Origin: NORP240 sp038134485
GTDB taxonomy: Bacteria; Pseudomonadota; Gammaproteobacteria; Pseudomonadales; Pseudohongiellaceae
Direction of reading: 5' to 3'
DNA: 58,921 nt
Assembly: GCA_038134485.1 (NCBI GenBank)
Contig: JAYPVG010000022.1
Coordinates: 1 to 58,921 of the forward strand
The position numbers were made by a program, and so were the translations under genes. Positions 8,885 to 17,810 of the stretch are shown here, in pieces (within the stretch, counting starts at the first letter, position 1; every line of letters begins with the position of its first letter). The notes below the pieces were generated by a model. That model was not told where the DNA came from. It saw only the letters and a program-made list of their open reading frames with translations, and ran no database searches.

Positions 8885-8907
8885 GCCGGGTAATCAGAAT
8901 GCCCGGC
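8885..8907 (+). promoter_or_regulatory. GC-rich hairpin in the argG leader
   Basis: The arms GCCGGG (8885-8890) and CCCGGC (8902-8907) are a perfect 6-bp inverted repeat with an 11-base loop. It sits directly after the predicted start site and about 30 bases before the argG start codon. No U tract follows, so it is not a standard terminator. It may stabilise or regulate the mRNA. Confidence 0.35.
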
Positions 8908-8939
8908 GCATTTATTTCATCTCTTTGGGGAGACTGAGC

Positions 8940-10148
8940 ATGGCCAGTATCAACAAGGTCGTTTTGGCGTACTCGGGTGGCCTGGATACCTCCGTAATTG
9001 CCAAGTGGTTAAGCGAAACCTATGGCTGTGAGGTAGTTACTTTCACTGCCGACCTGGGGCAGGGCAATGAGGTTGAGCCGGCTCGCGCCAAAGCTGAAGC
9101 GTTGGGAATCAAAGAAATATATATTGAGGATCTGCGCGAAGAGTTTGTTCGTGACTTCGTCTACCCGATGTTTCGTGCCAACGCCATTTATGAGGGTGAG
9201 TATCTGCTAGGTACTTCCATTGCCAGACCGCTGATTGCCAAGCGGTTGGTGGAAATCGCGGCAGAAACTGGCGCTGATGCGATTTCTCATGGCGCGACTG
9301 GTAAAGGCAATGATCAGGTACGATTCGAATTGGGCGCGTATGCATTGAGTCCTGGCATCCGGGTGATTGCTCCCTGGCGGGAGTGGAATCTCACCTCCCG
9401 GGATACCCTGCTTGCTTATTGCGAGCAGCACGGAATAAGTGTGGAGAAAAAGCGCGGCAGTAAGTCGCCCTATTCCATGGACGCCAACCTGTTGCATATT
9501 TCCTATGAAGGCGACATTCTGGAAGACCCCGGGGCTGAGCCGGAAGAGTCTATGTGGTTATGGACAGTCTCTCCGGAAGCAGCTCCCGACCACCCAACTT
9601 ACATTGAACTGGAATACAAGCATGGCGACATTGTTGCAATCGATGGTGAACGCCTTTCTCCAGCGGCCATACTGACCAGACTGAATGAAGTGGCTGGCGC
9701 TAATGGCATCGGTCGGGTGGATATCGTAGAGAACCGTTACGTCGGAATGAAGTCCAGGGGTTGTTACGAAACCCCTGGGGGTACTGTGATGCTGAAGGCG
9801 CACCGCGCTATAGAGTCGCTAACTATGGATAGAGAGCTGGCGCACCTCAAGGATGAACTGATGCCGCGATACGCAGAACTTGTGTACAACGGTTACTGGT
9901 GGTCGCCGGAGCGTGAGGCACTGCAGGCACTTATCGATTACTCGCAGCAGTACGTAAACGGCAAGGTGCGTCTCAAGCTGTATAAGGGCAATGCAATCGT
10001 GGTCGGTCGGGAGTCCGACGATTCCCTCTTTGACGAGGCGGTAGCAACTTTCGAGGACGATGCGGGTGCCTACGACCAAAAAGATGCCGAGGGATTCATC
10101 AAGTTGAATTCATTGCGGCTTCGGATTGCTGCTAAAAGAGGACGCTAA
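8940..10148 (+). CDS. argG: Argininosuccinate synthase
   Basis: This enzyme condenses citrulline and aspartate using ATP in arginine synthesis. The N-terminal ATP-pyrophosphatase loop is LAYSGGLDTS, and the citrulline/aspartate-binding block includes ATGKGNDQVRFE. I chose the ATG at 8940 (MASINKVVLAY, 402 residues) because it matches the family and has GGGGAG upstream. The open frame extends 26 codons further upstream into the leader. It is divergent from pyrC and followed by a 277-base spacer with no recognisable feature. Confidence 0.97.
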   Translation: MASINKVVLAYSGGLDTSVIAKWLSETYGCEVVTFTADLGQGNEVEPARAKAEALGIKEIYIEDLREEFVRDFVYPMFRANAIYEGEYLLGTSIARPLIAKRLVEIAAETGADAISHGATGKGNDQVRFELGAYALSPGIRVIAPWREWNLTSRDTLLAYCEQHGISVEKKRGSKSPYSMDANLLHISYEGDILEDPGAEPEESMWLWTVSPEAAPDHPTYIELEYKHGDIVAIDGERLSPAAILTRLNEVAGANGIGRVDIVENRYVGMKSRGCYETPGGTVMLKAHRAIESLTMDRELAHLKDELMPRYAELVYNGYWWSPEREALQALIDYSQQYVNGKVRLKLYKGNAIVVGRESDDSLFDEAVATFEDDAGAYDQKDAEGFIKLNSLRLRIAAKRGR

Positions 10149-10425
10149 AGGTTTTCCTTCGTCAGGCAAAAGGAGCCGGCACGTTAATATTTTCCTCTCT
10201 AGCTCGTAAATATTTTCCCGCTCTGGTCATCACACGCTTTAATCTTTACTGGCTTCGATTTTCTTGTTGCAGCCTGCAAAGAGGGTAGGTGGGGAACGGA
10301 AGCGTAATGCATAAAGCAGGTGAGGGTCGGAGGTCGAGATCTTTTTATTGTGGTAGCGGTAAAAATCTGGACCGCAGACCCTGAAACTACAGGAAGTCAC
10401 TTGCAACGAATAATTCAGAGTTCGC

Positions 10426-11061
10426 TCAGGCCAGATTTTTACGCCGGTACTCGCACAGGTCGTTAATGATGCACTCTACACACTTCGGACTGCGGGCCGT
10501 GCACACGTAGCGACCGTGAAGAATCAGCCAGTGGTGTGCGTCCAGCCGGTAGTCTTCAGGAACCAGGCGCATCAGACGCTTTTCGACTTCCAAAACATTT
10601 TTACCCTGTGCGATGCCGGTCCGATTGGAAACCCGAAAGATGTGGGTGTCAACCGCAATGGTTGCTTCCCTGAATGCGGTATTGAGCACGACATTGGCCG
10701 TCTTGCGGCCGACTCCGGGTAAAGATTCTAGTTCGGTACGGCTGGAAGGTACTTCCGATTGATGTCGGTCGACCAGTGCCCGGCAGGTCTTGATAACATT
10801 TGCAGCCTTGGTATTGAAGAGGCCTATACTTTTAATATGCGTCCTGACCCCATCAATGCCTAATTTGAGCATTTCTTTGGGAGTGCTTGCGGCCTTGAAG
10901 AGCGTGGCCGTGGCCTTATTGACGCTGATGTCTGTAGCCTGCGCAGAAAGAATTACGGCAATCAACAACTCAAAGTTGGAGGAATAATTCAGTTCGGTTG
11001 TGGGTGCAGGATTGGCCTTTTGCAGTCTTCCGAATATTTCTGTGCGTTTTTGTTTGTTCAT
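10426..11061 (-). CDS. nth: Endonuclease III
   Basis: This is a base-excision DNA glycosylase/AP lyase for oxidised pyrimidines. The helix-hairpin-helix LPGVGRKTANVVL carries the catalytic Lys120, and Asp138 lies in IAVDTHIF. Cys187, Cys194, Cys197 and Cys203 form the C-x6-C-x2-C-x5-C [4Fe-4S] site. All these positions match E. coli numbering. It follows rnfB after 73 bases on the same strand, the place nth normally takes at the end of a full rnf operon. Confidence 0.97.
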   Translation of the reverse strand: MNKQKRTEIFGRLQKANPAPTTELNYSSNFELLIAVILSAQATDISVNKATATLFKAASTPKEMLKLGIDGVRTHIKSIGLFNTKAANVIKTCRALVDRHQSEVPSSRTELESLPGVGRKTANVVLNTAFREATIAVDTHIFRVSNRTGIAQGKNVLEVEKRLMRLVPEDYRLDAHHWLILHGRYVCTARSPKCVECIINDLCEYRRKNLA

Positions 11062-11134
11062 TCAGGCTATGTCTATTGGTGAAGGCTAGCGCAATATCCC
11101 AAGGTTTCACTCTATTTTATTCCAGATGGCGGTC

Positions 11135-11947
11135 TCAGCTTTTTTCGCGTGTTGACTTGCGTGCCCTGACGCGAGCTACTGCGCTGGCAATTTCGATCCG
11201 TGCCTGCTGACGAGAAAAATCTGCCAGGCTGGAGTCAGATATATCAGGATTCTCGGGCCTTGCCACCGAGCGCCGACGAGAACCACGGCGTTGAACAGTG
11301 TCTCTGGCAAGGCGTTCTCTGCGTGATTCGAAACGTTTCTTTCTGTGAGCGTGAAGGTTCTCTTCCCGATAGCGCCCGGCCACAAAAATCGATGGCGCTG
11401 AAACCGATGTTCCATGTAAGTCATGTTGTCCCTCCCTCGCGGGTTGGATATCGATACAGTCCACCGGGCAGGGATCGATGCAAAGGTTGCAGCCTGTGCA
11501 CTCAGTCTGAAATACGGTATGCATCAGTTTAGCAGCGCCAATGATGGCATCAACAGGGCAGGCCTGGATGCACTTGGTGCAGCCTATGCACTCTTTCTCT
11601 CGTATGGAGACGACAGTGGGTGGAGAATACTGGCCGTATTCAGGGTCCAGCGGCACCACTGGTCGCTTGAGAAGTTTTGCCAGGCGTTTGATGGTGACAT
11701 CACCGCCTGGAGAGCATCTGTTGATGGGTTCACCATTAGCAATGCTGGCCGCATAGGGTGAACAGCCTGAATGTCCGCATCGACCGCATTGGGTCTGGGG
11801 TAATAGCAACTGGATTGTATCGATCAGGTTGTCGGCTTTCTGAGCGCGTGCCCTGGGCAGGTACTGAATAATTCTCGGGCCCACAATTAGTATTAGCAGA
11901 AGTGCCGACACTGGCAGGAACCATAGGCTATTGAACAGCTCGCTCAT
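11135..11947 (-). CDS. rnfB: Rnf electron-transport complex subunit B (orphan)
   Basis: RnfB is the iron-sulphur entry subunit of the Rnf/Rsx complex, which moves electrons between ferredoxin and NAD or to the SoxR system. Residues 10-28 form one membrane helix. Cys54, Cys57, Cys62 and Cys78 form the Fe-S domain after the helix. Two ferredoxin-type clusters follow at about 113-150 (CIGCTKCIQACP and CTGCNLCIDPCP). An Arg-rich tail of about 100 residues ends the protein. No rnfA, C, D, G or E lies nearby: upstream is a protease and downstream is nth. It may serve another acceptor or be a relic. Confidence 0.92.
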   Translation of the reverse strand: MSELFNSLWFLPVSALLLILIVGPRIIQYLPRARAQKADNLIDTIQLLLPQTQCGRCGHSGCSPYAASIANGEPINRCSPGGDVTIKRLAKLLKRPVVPLDPEYGQYSPPTVVSIREKECIGCTKCIQACPVDAIIGAAKLMHTVFQTECTGCNLCIDPCPVDCIDIQPAREGQHDLHGTSVSAPSIFVAGRYREENLHAHRKKRFESRRERLARDTVQRRGSRRRSVARPENPDISDSSLADFSRQQARIEIASAVARVRARKSTREKS

Positions 11948-12122
11948 GGCTCAAAATATCCTTGCCAGTTCTGCTAACCTCGCGGAAAACGATGTGTTTG
12001 TGCAAATTTCCGCCACACGAAACCCTTTTTATAATCGCCCCGATCCGTAGCATTCGAACACGGGGAGCCAAGTGTCCGCGGATATTGACGGGTTTACGTG
12101 ATATGGACGAGCCAAAAATCCA

Positions 12123-13643
12123 TTAGCAGGACTGGGTGCACCCACTGTCTATCAGACCAGCTGAGTAGGCTGCCGGTATGCGATAGCGAGCCAGAATATC
12201 TGCCTCACTGGCCAAGGCTTCCTGGTGATTGATTACCATCTGGTAGCCGTTTTGATTGCCGAAGATGACATCCTCATCCTGGATGCCAGACAGCAGCTGC
12301 ACGAAATGGTGGAAATCGCGGACCTGCTCGCCATTGACATAATCCACTATCCAATTTCGCCAGTCGTGATAACCGAGATTGACGTCGGCGGCCAGCACCT
12401 GCAGCGCTACCACAACTTCCATGCGCTCGGGAGAGCTCCATTCATTGCGAGCCTGAAGCAGATTTACCGGGGCCGTGCGGGCCCAGTCGGAGCCCCAGCG
12501 CCCTATAAGATTCATATTCAGGGGCACAAAAAGAACACCACCGTAGATGTAATATTCGGGCACCTGGTCGAATTGTTCGCCGGCAACCAAACTGTAGCTT
12601 TTCAGCGCCTCGCGGGCCTCCACGGTCGATTTGAGTAATTCACCTTGACGCACGTAGGTAATTGTAAGTTCCTCGCCAACGTGCTTCAGGTCAATGGCAT
12701 GCTTGTAGTCGGTGCGCATGTCTTCACTGAAGTTAATGCTGCCATCGTCGGCAACATCGAAGCCATTGATGCTCAGAATGACGTCGTCCTGTTGTAATAT
12801 TCCGTCAACCGGAGAGTCATCAAAGACCTTGATCACTAACACGCCACTATCACCAGATTTCAAGCCGTGGGCGCGTTTGGCGGCCGGACTATCGAGCGTC
12901 TGAGTTCTGAATCCCAGATCGGGAAACCCGTTGTTGACACCGTCGCGGCTGTCCTCGAGTACGTGTCTAATGACGCTGGGAGGGACAAAGTAACCGAGAT
13001 TTTCGGCCCGACCGCCGCTGTTAGCCTGCATTACAACGCCAACGATCTGTCCATCTTTGATCACGGGTCCGCCGCTATTACCGGGGTTGATGGCGGCATC
13101 GATCTGACCGGCCAGCAGGTAGGTACCGGCATGGGCATAGCGCTGGTGCTCTACCCGTGACAACACGCCTTCCGTAACGCTGAGAGTCTTGCCACCAATC
13201 GGGTAGCCAAACACGGACACTGCTTCTCTAATGTGCGGCAGACCGCCAATCGGGAGAGCCTGCAGGTCGCTAAAGAAACCCGGATCTTCCACGGTAACAA
13301 GTGCCAGGTCAGCCTCATGAGATACGAAAACTACCTCCGCTTGAAAGCGATCAGGGTCGTTGTGTTTCTGGGCCTGGATAAAACTAGCATTTGCTATGAC
13401 ATGCGCATTAGTGAGTATAAGGTTTCCTTCAATTACGGTTCCGGAGCCGCTTGACTGGCGCGGAGTCAGCAGTCTCCAGGGCGTGAAATAATCGGGCTCG
13501 GCTGCTGTGGTGTAAATTTTTACCACAGAGTCTTCAATGTCACGGAGTTCGGTGTCCTGGGCGCCGGCAGACAGAGACAGCACCAGCAATACAAGCCAGC
13601 CAGTCGACATCCAAGCGGGTTTGCGTCTTATAGAGTTGGGCAT
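12123..13643 (-). CDS. Secreted trypsin-like serine protease with PDZ domain (Deg/HtrA type)
   Basis: This is probably a periplasmic protease (about 506 residues) with an N-terminal signal peptide ending near SAGA-QD. Counting from the upstream ATG at 13649, the catalytic triad is His83 (TNAHVI), Asp114 (EADLALV) and Ser192 (GNSGGP). A PDZ domain covers about 240-345. A C-terminal region of about 160 residues is reminiscent of the second PDZ-like domain of plant DEG-type proteases, ending in GCTQSC. I chose the second ATG at 13643 because AGGA stands 7 bases before it. It is not a standard DegP/DegS by layout. Substrate is unknown. Confidence 0.85.
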   Translation of the reverse strand: MPNSIRRKPAWMSTGWLVLLVLSLSAGAQDTELRDIEDSVVKIYTTAAEPDYFTPWRLLTPRQSSGSGTVIEGNLILTNAHVIANASFIQAQKHNDPDRFQAEVVFVSHEADLALVTVEDPGFFSDLQALPIGGLPHIREAVSVFGYPIGGKTLSVTEGVLSRVEHQRYAHAGTYLLAGQIDAAINPGNSGGPVIKDGQIVGVVMQANSGGRAENLGYFVPPSVIRHVLEDSRDGVNNGFPDLGFRTQTLDSPAAKRAHGLKSGDSGVLVIKVFDDSPVDGILQQDDVILSINGFDVADDGSINFSEDMRTDYKHAIDLKHVGEELTITYVRQGELLKSTVEAREALKSYSLVAGEQFDQVPEYYIYGGVLFVPLNMNLIGRWGSDWARTAPVNLLQARNEWSSPERMEVVVALQVLAADVNLGYHDWRNWIVDYVNGEQVRDFHHFVQLLSGIQDEDVIFGNQNGYQMVINHQEALASEADILARYRIPAAYSAGLIDSGCTQSC

Positions 13644-13767
13644 CAACATTTCCTGTAGTATTCACGGCGAATGTACTCTGGCGGGTCCCGCCTTAGCGCA
13701 AGCACAAAGCATTGAACGGAACGCACTAGGCTTGCTAGCTTATTACGTTACCTGACGGCTGACCAGT

Positions 13768-15810
13768 TCAAGTTACCCGCATTCCCGGCTGCGCACCAGA
13801 ATCGGGTTCAAGCAGCCAGATATCCTTGCCTCCGGGGCCAGCCGCCAGCACCATTCCCTCCGAAAGACCGAATTTCATCTTGCGAGGCTTGAGATTGGCG
13901 ACCATTATGGTCAGTCGTCCGATCAGTTCGTCTGGAGCGTAGGCAGACTTGATACCGGAAAACACAGTGCGCGTTATGGGGGCGCCTCCCGTTTTCCGTC
14001 CCAATTCAAGTTCGAGCTTCAGCAGTTTGTCTGCCCCTTCAACATGCTCGGCATTGATAATTCGTGCTACTCGCAGATCGATTTTGAAAAAATCATCAAT
14101 CTCTATTTCGTTCTCCAGGTCCAATGTTTCCTTCGAAGCAGGTGCATTTGCCGGAGGCTGTGCGCCCAACTCTTCCCGGGTGGCCTCAACTACCGCCATG
14201 ACCTTATCGGCCTCCACCCGATGCATGAGCGGTGAGAATGTGCCGATGATGTTGCCAGTCATTACCGATCCACTGTCCTCCCAGGTCAGGCTCTCGACAT
14301 TAAGAAAGTCTTCGGCTTTCTCTGCCATTACCGGTAAGACTGGCTTGAGGTAGATCACCAGCAGGCGAAACAGGTTCAGGCCAGTGCTGCAAATTGCCTG
14401 TACCTCGGGATCTTCTGCACACTGTTTGGCGAGGACCCAGGGCTGTTTGTCGTTTATATACTGATTGGCACGGTCGGCCAGCGCCATGATTTCTCTGATG
14501 GCTTTGCTGTATTCCCGACGCTCGTAAAGCAGGGCAATAGACTCGCTGGCAGCCTGGAAATCGCCAACGAGCGCCGGCTCACTGAGTTCAGCAGATAGAT
14601 GTCCCGCAAATCCTTTGTTGATAAATCCAGCGCAGCGGCTCGCTATATTCACTACTTTACCAACCAGATCAGAGTTAACTCTTTGGACAAAGTCTTCGAG
14701 GTTGAGATCCAGATCGTCTACGCCATCCGACATCTTGGCGGCGAGGTAATAGCGCAGATACTCAGGGTCAAGATGCTGCAAGTAGGTGCGAGCGTTAATA
14801 AAAGTACCCCGCGACTTTGACATCTTCTTACCGTCTACCGTAAGGAAGCCATGCACATGCACTGCGGTTGGAGTCCTGAATCCTGCGCTTTCCAACATGG
14901 AAGGCCAGAACAATGTATGAAAATTTACAATGTCCTTCCCAATGAAGTGATAAAGCTCTGCTTCACTGCCGCGCTTCCAGTAGCTATCGAAGTCGTATCC
15001 GGCTCGCGAGCAGAAATCCTTGAAGCTCGCCATGTACCCTATGGGCGCATCGACCCAGACATAGAAATACTTACCGGGGTGGTTCGGAATTTCGAATCCG
15101 AAGTATGGCGCATCGCGGCTTATGTCCCATTCCTGCAAGCCGTTGTCCAGCCATTCGGATAGTTTATTCGCAACTTGCGCCTGCAGGGTTCCACTGCGCG
15201 TCCATGTTTTAAGGAATTCGCCAAACGCGGGCAGGGTAAAAAATAGATGCTCCGACTCTTTTTCCACCGGGGTGGCACCCGAAATGGTTGAGCGCGCATC
15301 GATCAATTCTGTGGGACTGTAAGTGGAGCCACAGACTTCGCAATTGTCCCCATACTGATCCTCGGATTTGCATTTTGGGCAGCTGCCCTTGATAAACCGA
15401 TCGGCCAGAAACATCTGCTTTTCAGGATCAAACAGCTGCGAAATTTTTCTTCGACTGATATGACCGTTGGCATCAAGGCGTGCAAATATCAGTTCGGAAA
15501 ATTCCCGATTTTCATCGGAGTGAGTCGTATAATAATTGTCGAAGCCGATATGAAAACCGGCGAAATCCTGTTGATGGGATGCGTTGATCAGATCGATATG
15601 CTGCTCGGGAGTAATACCCTGCGCTTCGGCGCTCAGCATGATCGCGGTGCCGTGGGCATCGTCGGCGCAAACATAAATACAGTCGTGGCCGCGCATTTTC
15701 TGGAGTCTGACCCAGATGTCGGTCTGTATGACCTCCATCAGGTGACCGAGATGAATAGCGGCATTGGCGTACGGTAATGCGCTGGTAACTAGAATTTTTC
15801 GCTTTGCCAC
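13768..15810 (-). CDS. metG: Methionyl-tRNA synthetase
   Basis: This is a class I aminoacyl-tRNA synthetase of 680 residues. The HIGH-type motif is HLGH at 20-23. The zinc knuckle is CPKCKSEDQYGDNCEVC at about 146-162. The KMSKS loop appears intact near residue 335. An anticodon-binding helical domain follows, then a C-terminal EMAP-II/tRNA-binding domain at about 575-680 that dimerises the enzyme. It is divergent from dcd, as in Pseudomonas-like genomes, where the two genes lie close together. Confidence 0.97.
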   Translation of the reverse strand: MAKRKILVTSALPYANAAIHLGHLMEVIQTDIWVRLQKMRGHDCIYVCADDAHGTAIMLSAEAQGITPEQHIDLINASHQQDFAGFHIGFDNYYTTHSDENREFSELIFARLDANGHISRRKISQLFDPEKQMFLADRFIKGSCPKCKSEDQYGDNCEVCGSTYSPTELIDARSTISGATPVEKESEHLFFTLPAFGEFLKTWTRSGTLQAQVANKLSEWLDNGLQEWDISRDAPYFGFEIPNHPGKYFYVWVDAPIGYMASFKDFCSRAGYDFDSYWKRGSEAELYHFIGKDIVNFHTLFWPSMLESAGFRTPTAVHVHGFLTVDGKKMSKSRGTFINARTYLQHLDPEYLRYYLAAKMSDGVDDLDLNLEDFVQRVNSDLVGKVVNIASRCAGFINKGFAGHLSAELSEPALVGDFQAASESIALLYERREYSKAIREIMALADRANQYINDKQPWVLAKQCAEDPEVQAICSTGLNLFRLLVIYLKPVLPVMAEKAEDFLNVESLTWEDSGSVMTGNIIGTFSPLMHRVEADKVMAVVEATREELGAQPPANAPASKETLDLENEIEIDDFFKIDLRVARIINAEHVEGADKLLKLELELGRKTGGAPITRTVFSGIKSAYAPDELIGRLTIMVANLKPRKMKFGLSEGMVLAAGPGGKDIWLLEPDSGAQPGMRVT

Positions 15811-15945
15811 GTTAATGAATTCCTTACCGAAGTCTGACCTGGCTTACGGCAGCCGCGAGGGCGCAACGGCTGGCGATGATACTGCAGATAGCAGGGGAAT
15901 TCAGCTATCATTCGCGTTTTTGAATTTTCGAGAGTAGCGACAAGC

Positions 15946-16515
15946 ATGACGATCAAATCAGACAGATGGATAAGACAGATGGCTCATGAGGAAGGCATGA
16001 TAGAGCCATTTGCGGAGCGGCAGGTCAGGGAGATCAAGGGTAATCGAGTGATTTCCTTCGGGACGTCCAGTTATGGCTATGATGTGCGTTGTGCCAGCGA
16101 GTTCAAAATATTTACCAATGTGCACACAACCAATGTGGTCGATCCGAAAAATTTTGATGAAACGAGTTTCGTTTCAATTGACGAAGACTATTGCATTATC
16201 CCACCCAACTCCTTTGCCCTGGCAAGGACGGTTGAGTACTTCAGGATTCCTCGCGATGTGCTCACCGTTTGTCTGGGTAAATCGACTTATGCCCGCTGCG
16301 GCATAATTGTTAATGTGACGCCCCTTGAACCGGAATGGGAAGGTCACGTCACGCTGGAATTTTCCAATACAACGCCGTTGCCAGCCAAAATTTATGCTGA
16401 AGAAGGCGTGGCCCAAATGCTGTTCTTCCAGTCGGATGAGCAATGTGAAACCACCTACAAGCAGCGAGGTGGCAAGTACATGGGACAGACGGGCGTGACG
16501 CCGCCGAAGGCGTGA
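15946..16515 (+). CDS. dcd: dCTP deaminase
   Basis: This homotrimeric enzyme makes dUTP from dCTP for dTMP synthesis. Family motifs are FGTSSYGYDVR, GKSTYARCGI and EPEWEGHVTLEFSNTT, the last carrying the catalytic Glu. Its 189 residues match the family. The ATG at 15946 gives the family N-terminus MTIKSDRWIR. It is followed by a 405-base region without a recognisable gene before fliA. Confidence 0.96.
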   Translation: MTIKSDRWIRQMAHEEGMIEPFAERQVREIKGNRVISFGTSSYGYDVRCASEFKIFTNVHTTNVVDPKNFDETSFVSIDEDYCIIPPNSFALARTVEYFRIPRDVLTVCLGKSTYARCGIIVNVTPLEPEWEGHVTLEFSNTTPLPAKIYAEEGVAQMLFFQSDEQCETTYKQRGGKYMGQTGVTPPKA

Positions 16516-16920
16516 TGGGTATTGAGATTCATCCACAAAACGCTGAAAAAATGACGCATTTAGAGGACGAGAGTCAATAATCCGTCAATTTTTGGCTGCT
16601 CACAGCTCTGACTCGGTCGCTGCCGGTGCGCTCTATCGGGCTGAAAGGCCCTATTCATGGGAGTTACGGCATAATCTGCCAGCGATTCTGCTAATTGGAA
16701 TAAAACTTGCAGCATAGACTGACGTTGCGATTGCCGACTAGCGGTTACTTGTTTTGTCGACAGAAGAGCGGGCAAGTTTAGGGAAGATTCTAACAACAAC
16801 GATCCAAGATAAAGGCAGGCAACGCAGCGAGCATGGAGCTGCGGAGTGGCCGTGTAATGGTCGGACGCTCCAACGCTCATGTAGTCATATCGAATTCGAA
16901 TAAAAACAGGAACATTTACA
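16516..16920. other. 405-base intergenic region before fliA, no gene seen
   Basis: A 106-codon minus-strand frame (16560-16880) and a 65-codon plus-strand frame show no ribosome binding site or family resemblance. A short inverted repeat (GGGC/GCCC near 16638-16651) is the only structure noticed. No remnant of FlhF or FleN, the usual upstream partners of fliA, was recognised. Confidence 0.55.
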
Positions 16921-17673
16921 ATGGCGGCGGTAAGAGAGTCTGTTCAAATCAAGATCGAGGCCCCGAGCAGCGACAAAGGCAGGCACGAAGATCTCGAAGA
17001 GGTAGTAGAACGCTATGCGCCGCTGGTTAAGCGCATTGCACATCATCTGCTGTTGCGCATGCCTGCGAGTGTGCAGCTTGACGATTTGATTCAGTCCGGA
17101 ATGATTGGGCTGATTGAAGCGGCGCGCAAGTACGATGTGTCCAAGGGCGCAAGCTTCGAAACTTATGCTGGTATTCGTATTCGAGGATCAATGCTGGATG
17201 AAGTCCGTAAAGGCGACTGGGCCCCTCGCTCGGTACACCGCAAATCTCGCAAGGTGGCAGAAGCAATCAAGCTTATCGAGGCTCGCACTGGGCATGACGC
17301 GAAGGACAAGGAGATAGCTGCCGAACTGGAGATAACCCTTGATGAATACTATGCGATTCTCCAGGACGCGACCGGTAGCCGATTATTCAGCTTTGACGAC
17401 ATAATGGAGGGCGATGATTCCGCCATCGAAACTGCGGCAGGGGAACTGCCAGGACCCTGTGACGGATTACAGCGATCTACCTTTCAGGAGCATCTCGCAG
17501 CGGCCATTAATAACCTTCCAGAGCGGGAAAAGCTGGTTCTATCGCTTTACTACGATGAAGAATTAAACCTCAAGGAAATAGGCGAAGTAATCGGTGTAAG
17601 CGAGTCCCGCGTTAGTCAGATTCACAGTCAGGCTGCACTGCGCTTGCGTGCGCGACTTGTCGACTGGAGATAG
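16921..17673 (+). CDS. fliA: RNA polymerase sigma factor for flagellar operons (sigma-28), isolated
   Basis: This 250-residue protein is a full-length FliA. Region 2 contains DDLIQSGMIGLIEAARKYD and the -10-reading segment FETYAGIRIRGSMLDEVRKGDW. Region 3 follows, and region 4 ends with a helix-turn-helix containing NLKEIGEVIGVSESRVSQIH. No mutation or frameshift is visible. FliA normally lies in a flagellar/chemotaxis cluster between fleN and cheY, but here dcd is upstream and ccmA is 137 bases downstream. Either flagellar genes lie elsewhere or the factor has another role. The anti-sigma FlgM is not in the window. Confidence 0.93.
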   Translation: MAAVRESVQIKIEAPSSDKGRHEDLEEVVERYAPLVKRIAHHLLLRMPASVQLDDLIQSGMIGLIEAARKYDVSKGASFETYAGIRIRGSMLDEVRKGDWAPRSVHRKSRKVAEAIKLIEARTGHDAKDKEIAAELEITLDEYYAILQDATGSRLFSFDDIMEGDDSAIETAAGELPGPCDGLQRSTFQEHLAAAINNLPEREKLVLSLYYDEELNLKEIGEVIGVSESRVSQIHSQAALRLRARLVDWR

Positions 17674-17771
17674 TCCTCCCGCACGAGTCGATGGAACGTT
17701 ACTGAAATTGCCGATACCCACGCAGCCCCAGGGTCGCATCAGGGGCGCGAGCCACACTGGCTTTTCTTGGT

Positions 17772-17777
17772 TATAAT
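17772..17777 (+). promoter_or_regulatory. Candidate -10 element of the ccm operon
   Basis: A perfect TATAAT stands 33 bases before the ccmA ATG. No -35 consensus is seen 16-18 bases upstream. An upstream GCCGATAC (17710-17717) resembles the -10 of sigma-28 promoters but lacks its -35, so I do not count it. Confidence 0.35.
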
Positions 17778-17810
17778 CGCTTCCATAAATCCATCTGTTG
17801 GTCTCGATCG

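Noticed and set aside
16560..16880. 106-codon minus-strand ORF between dcd and fliA
   Set aside because: Low-complexity, Gln/Arg/Ser-rich composition with no ribosome binding site or known family; taken as chance.
17710..17717. GCCGATAC as a sigma-28 promoter of ccmA
   Set aside because: It resembles the sigma-28 -10, but no TAAAGTTT-like -35 lies 11 bases upstream.
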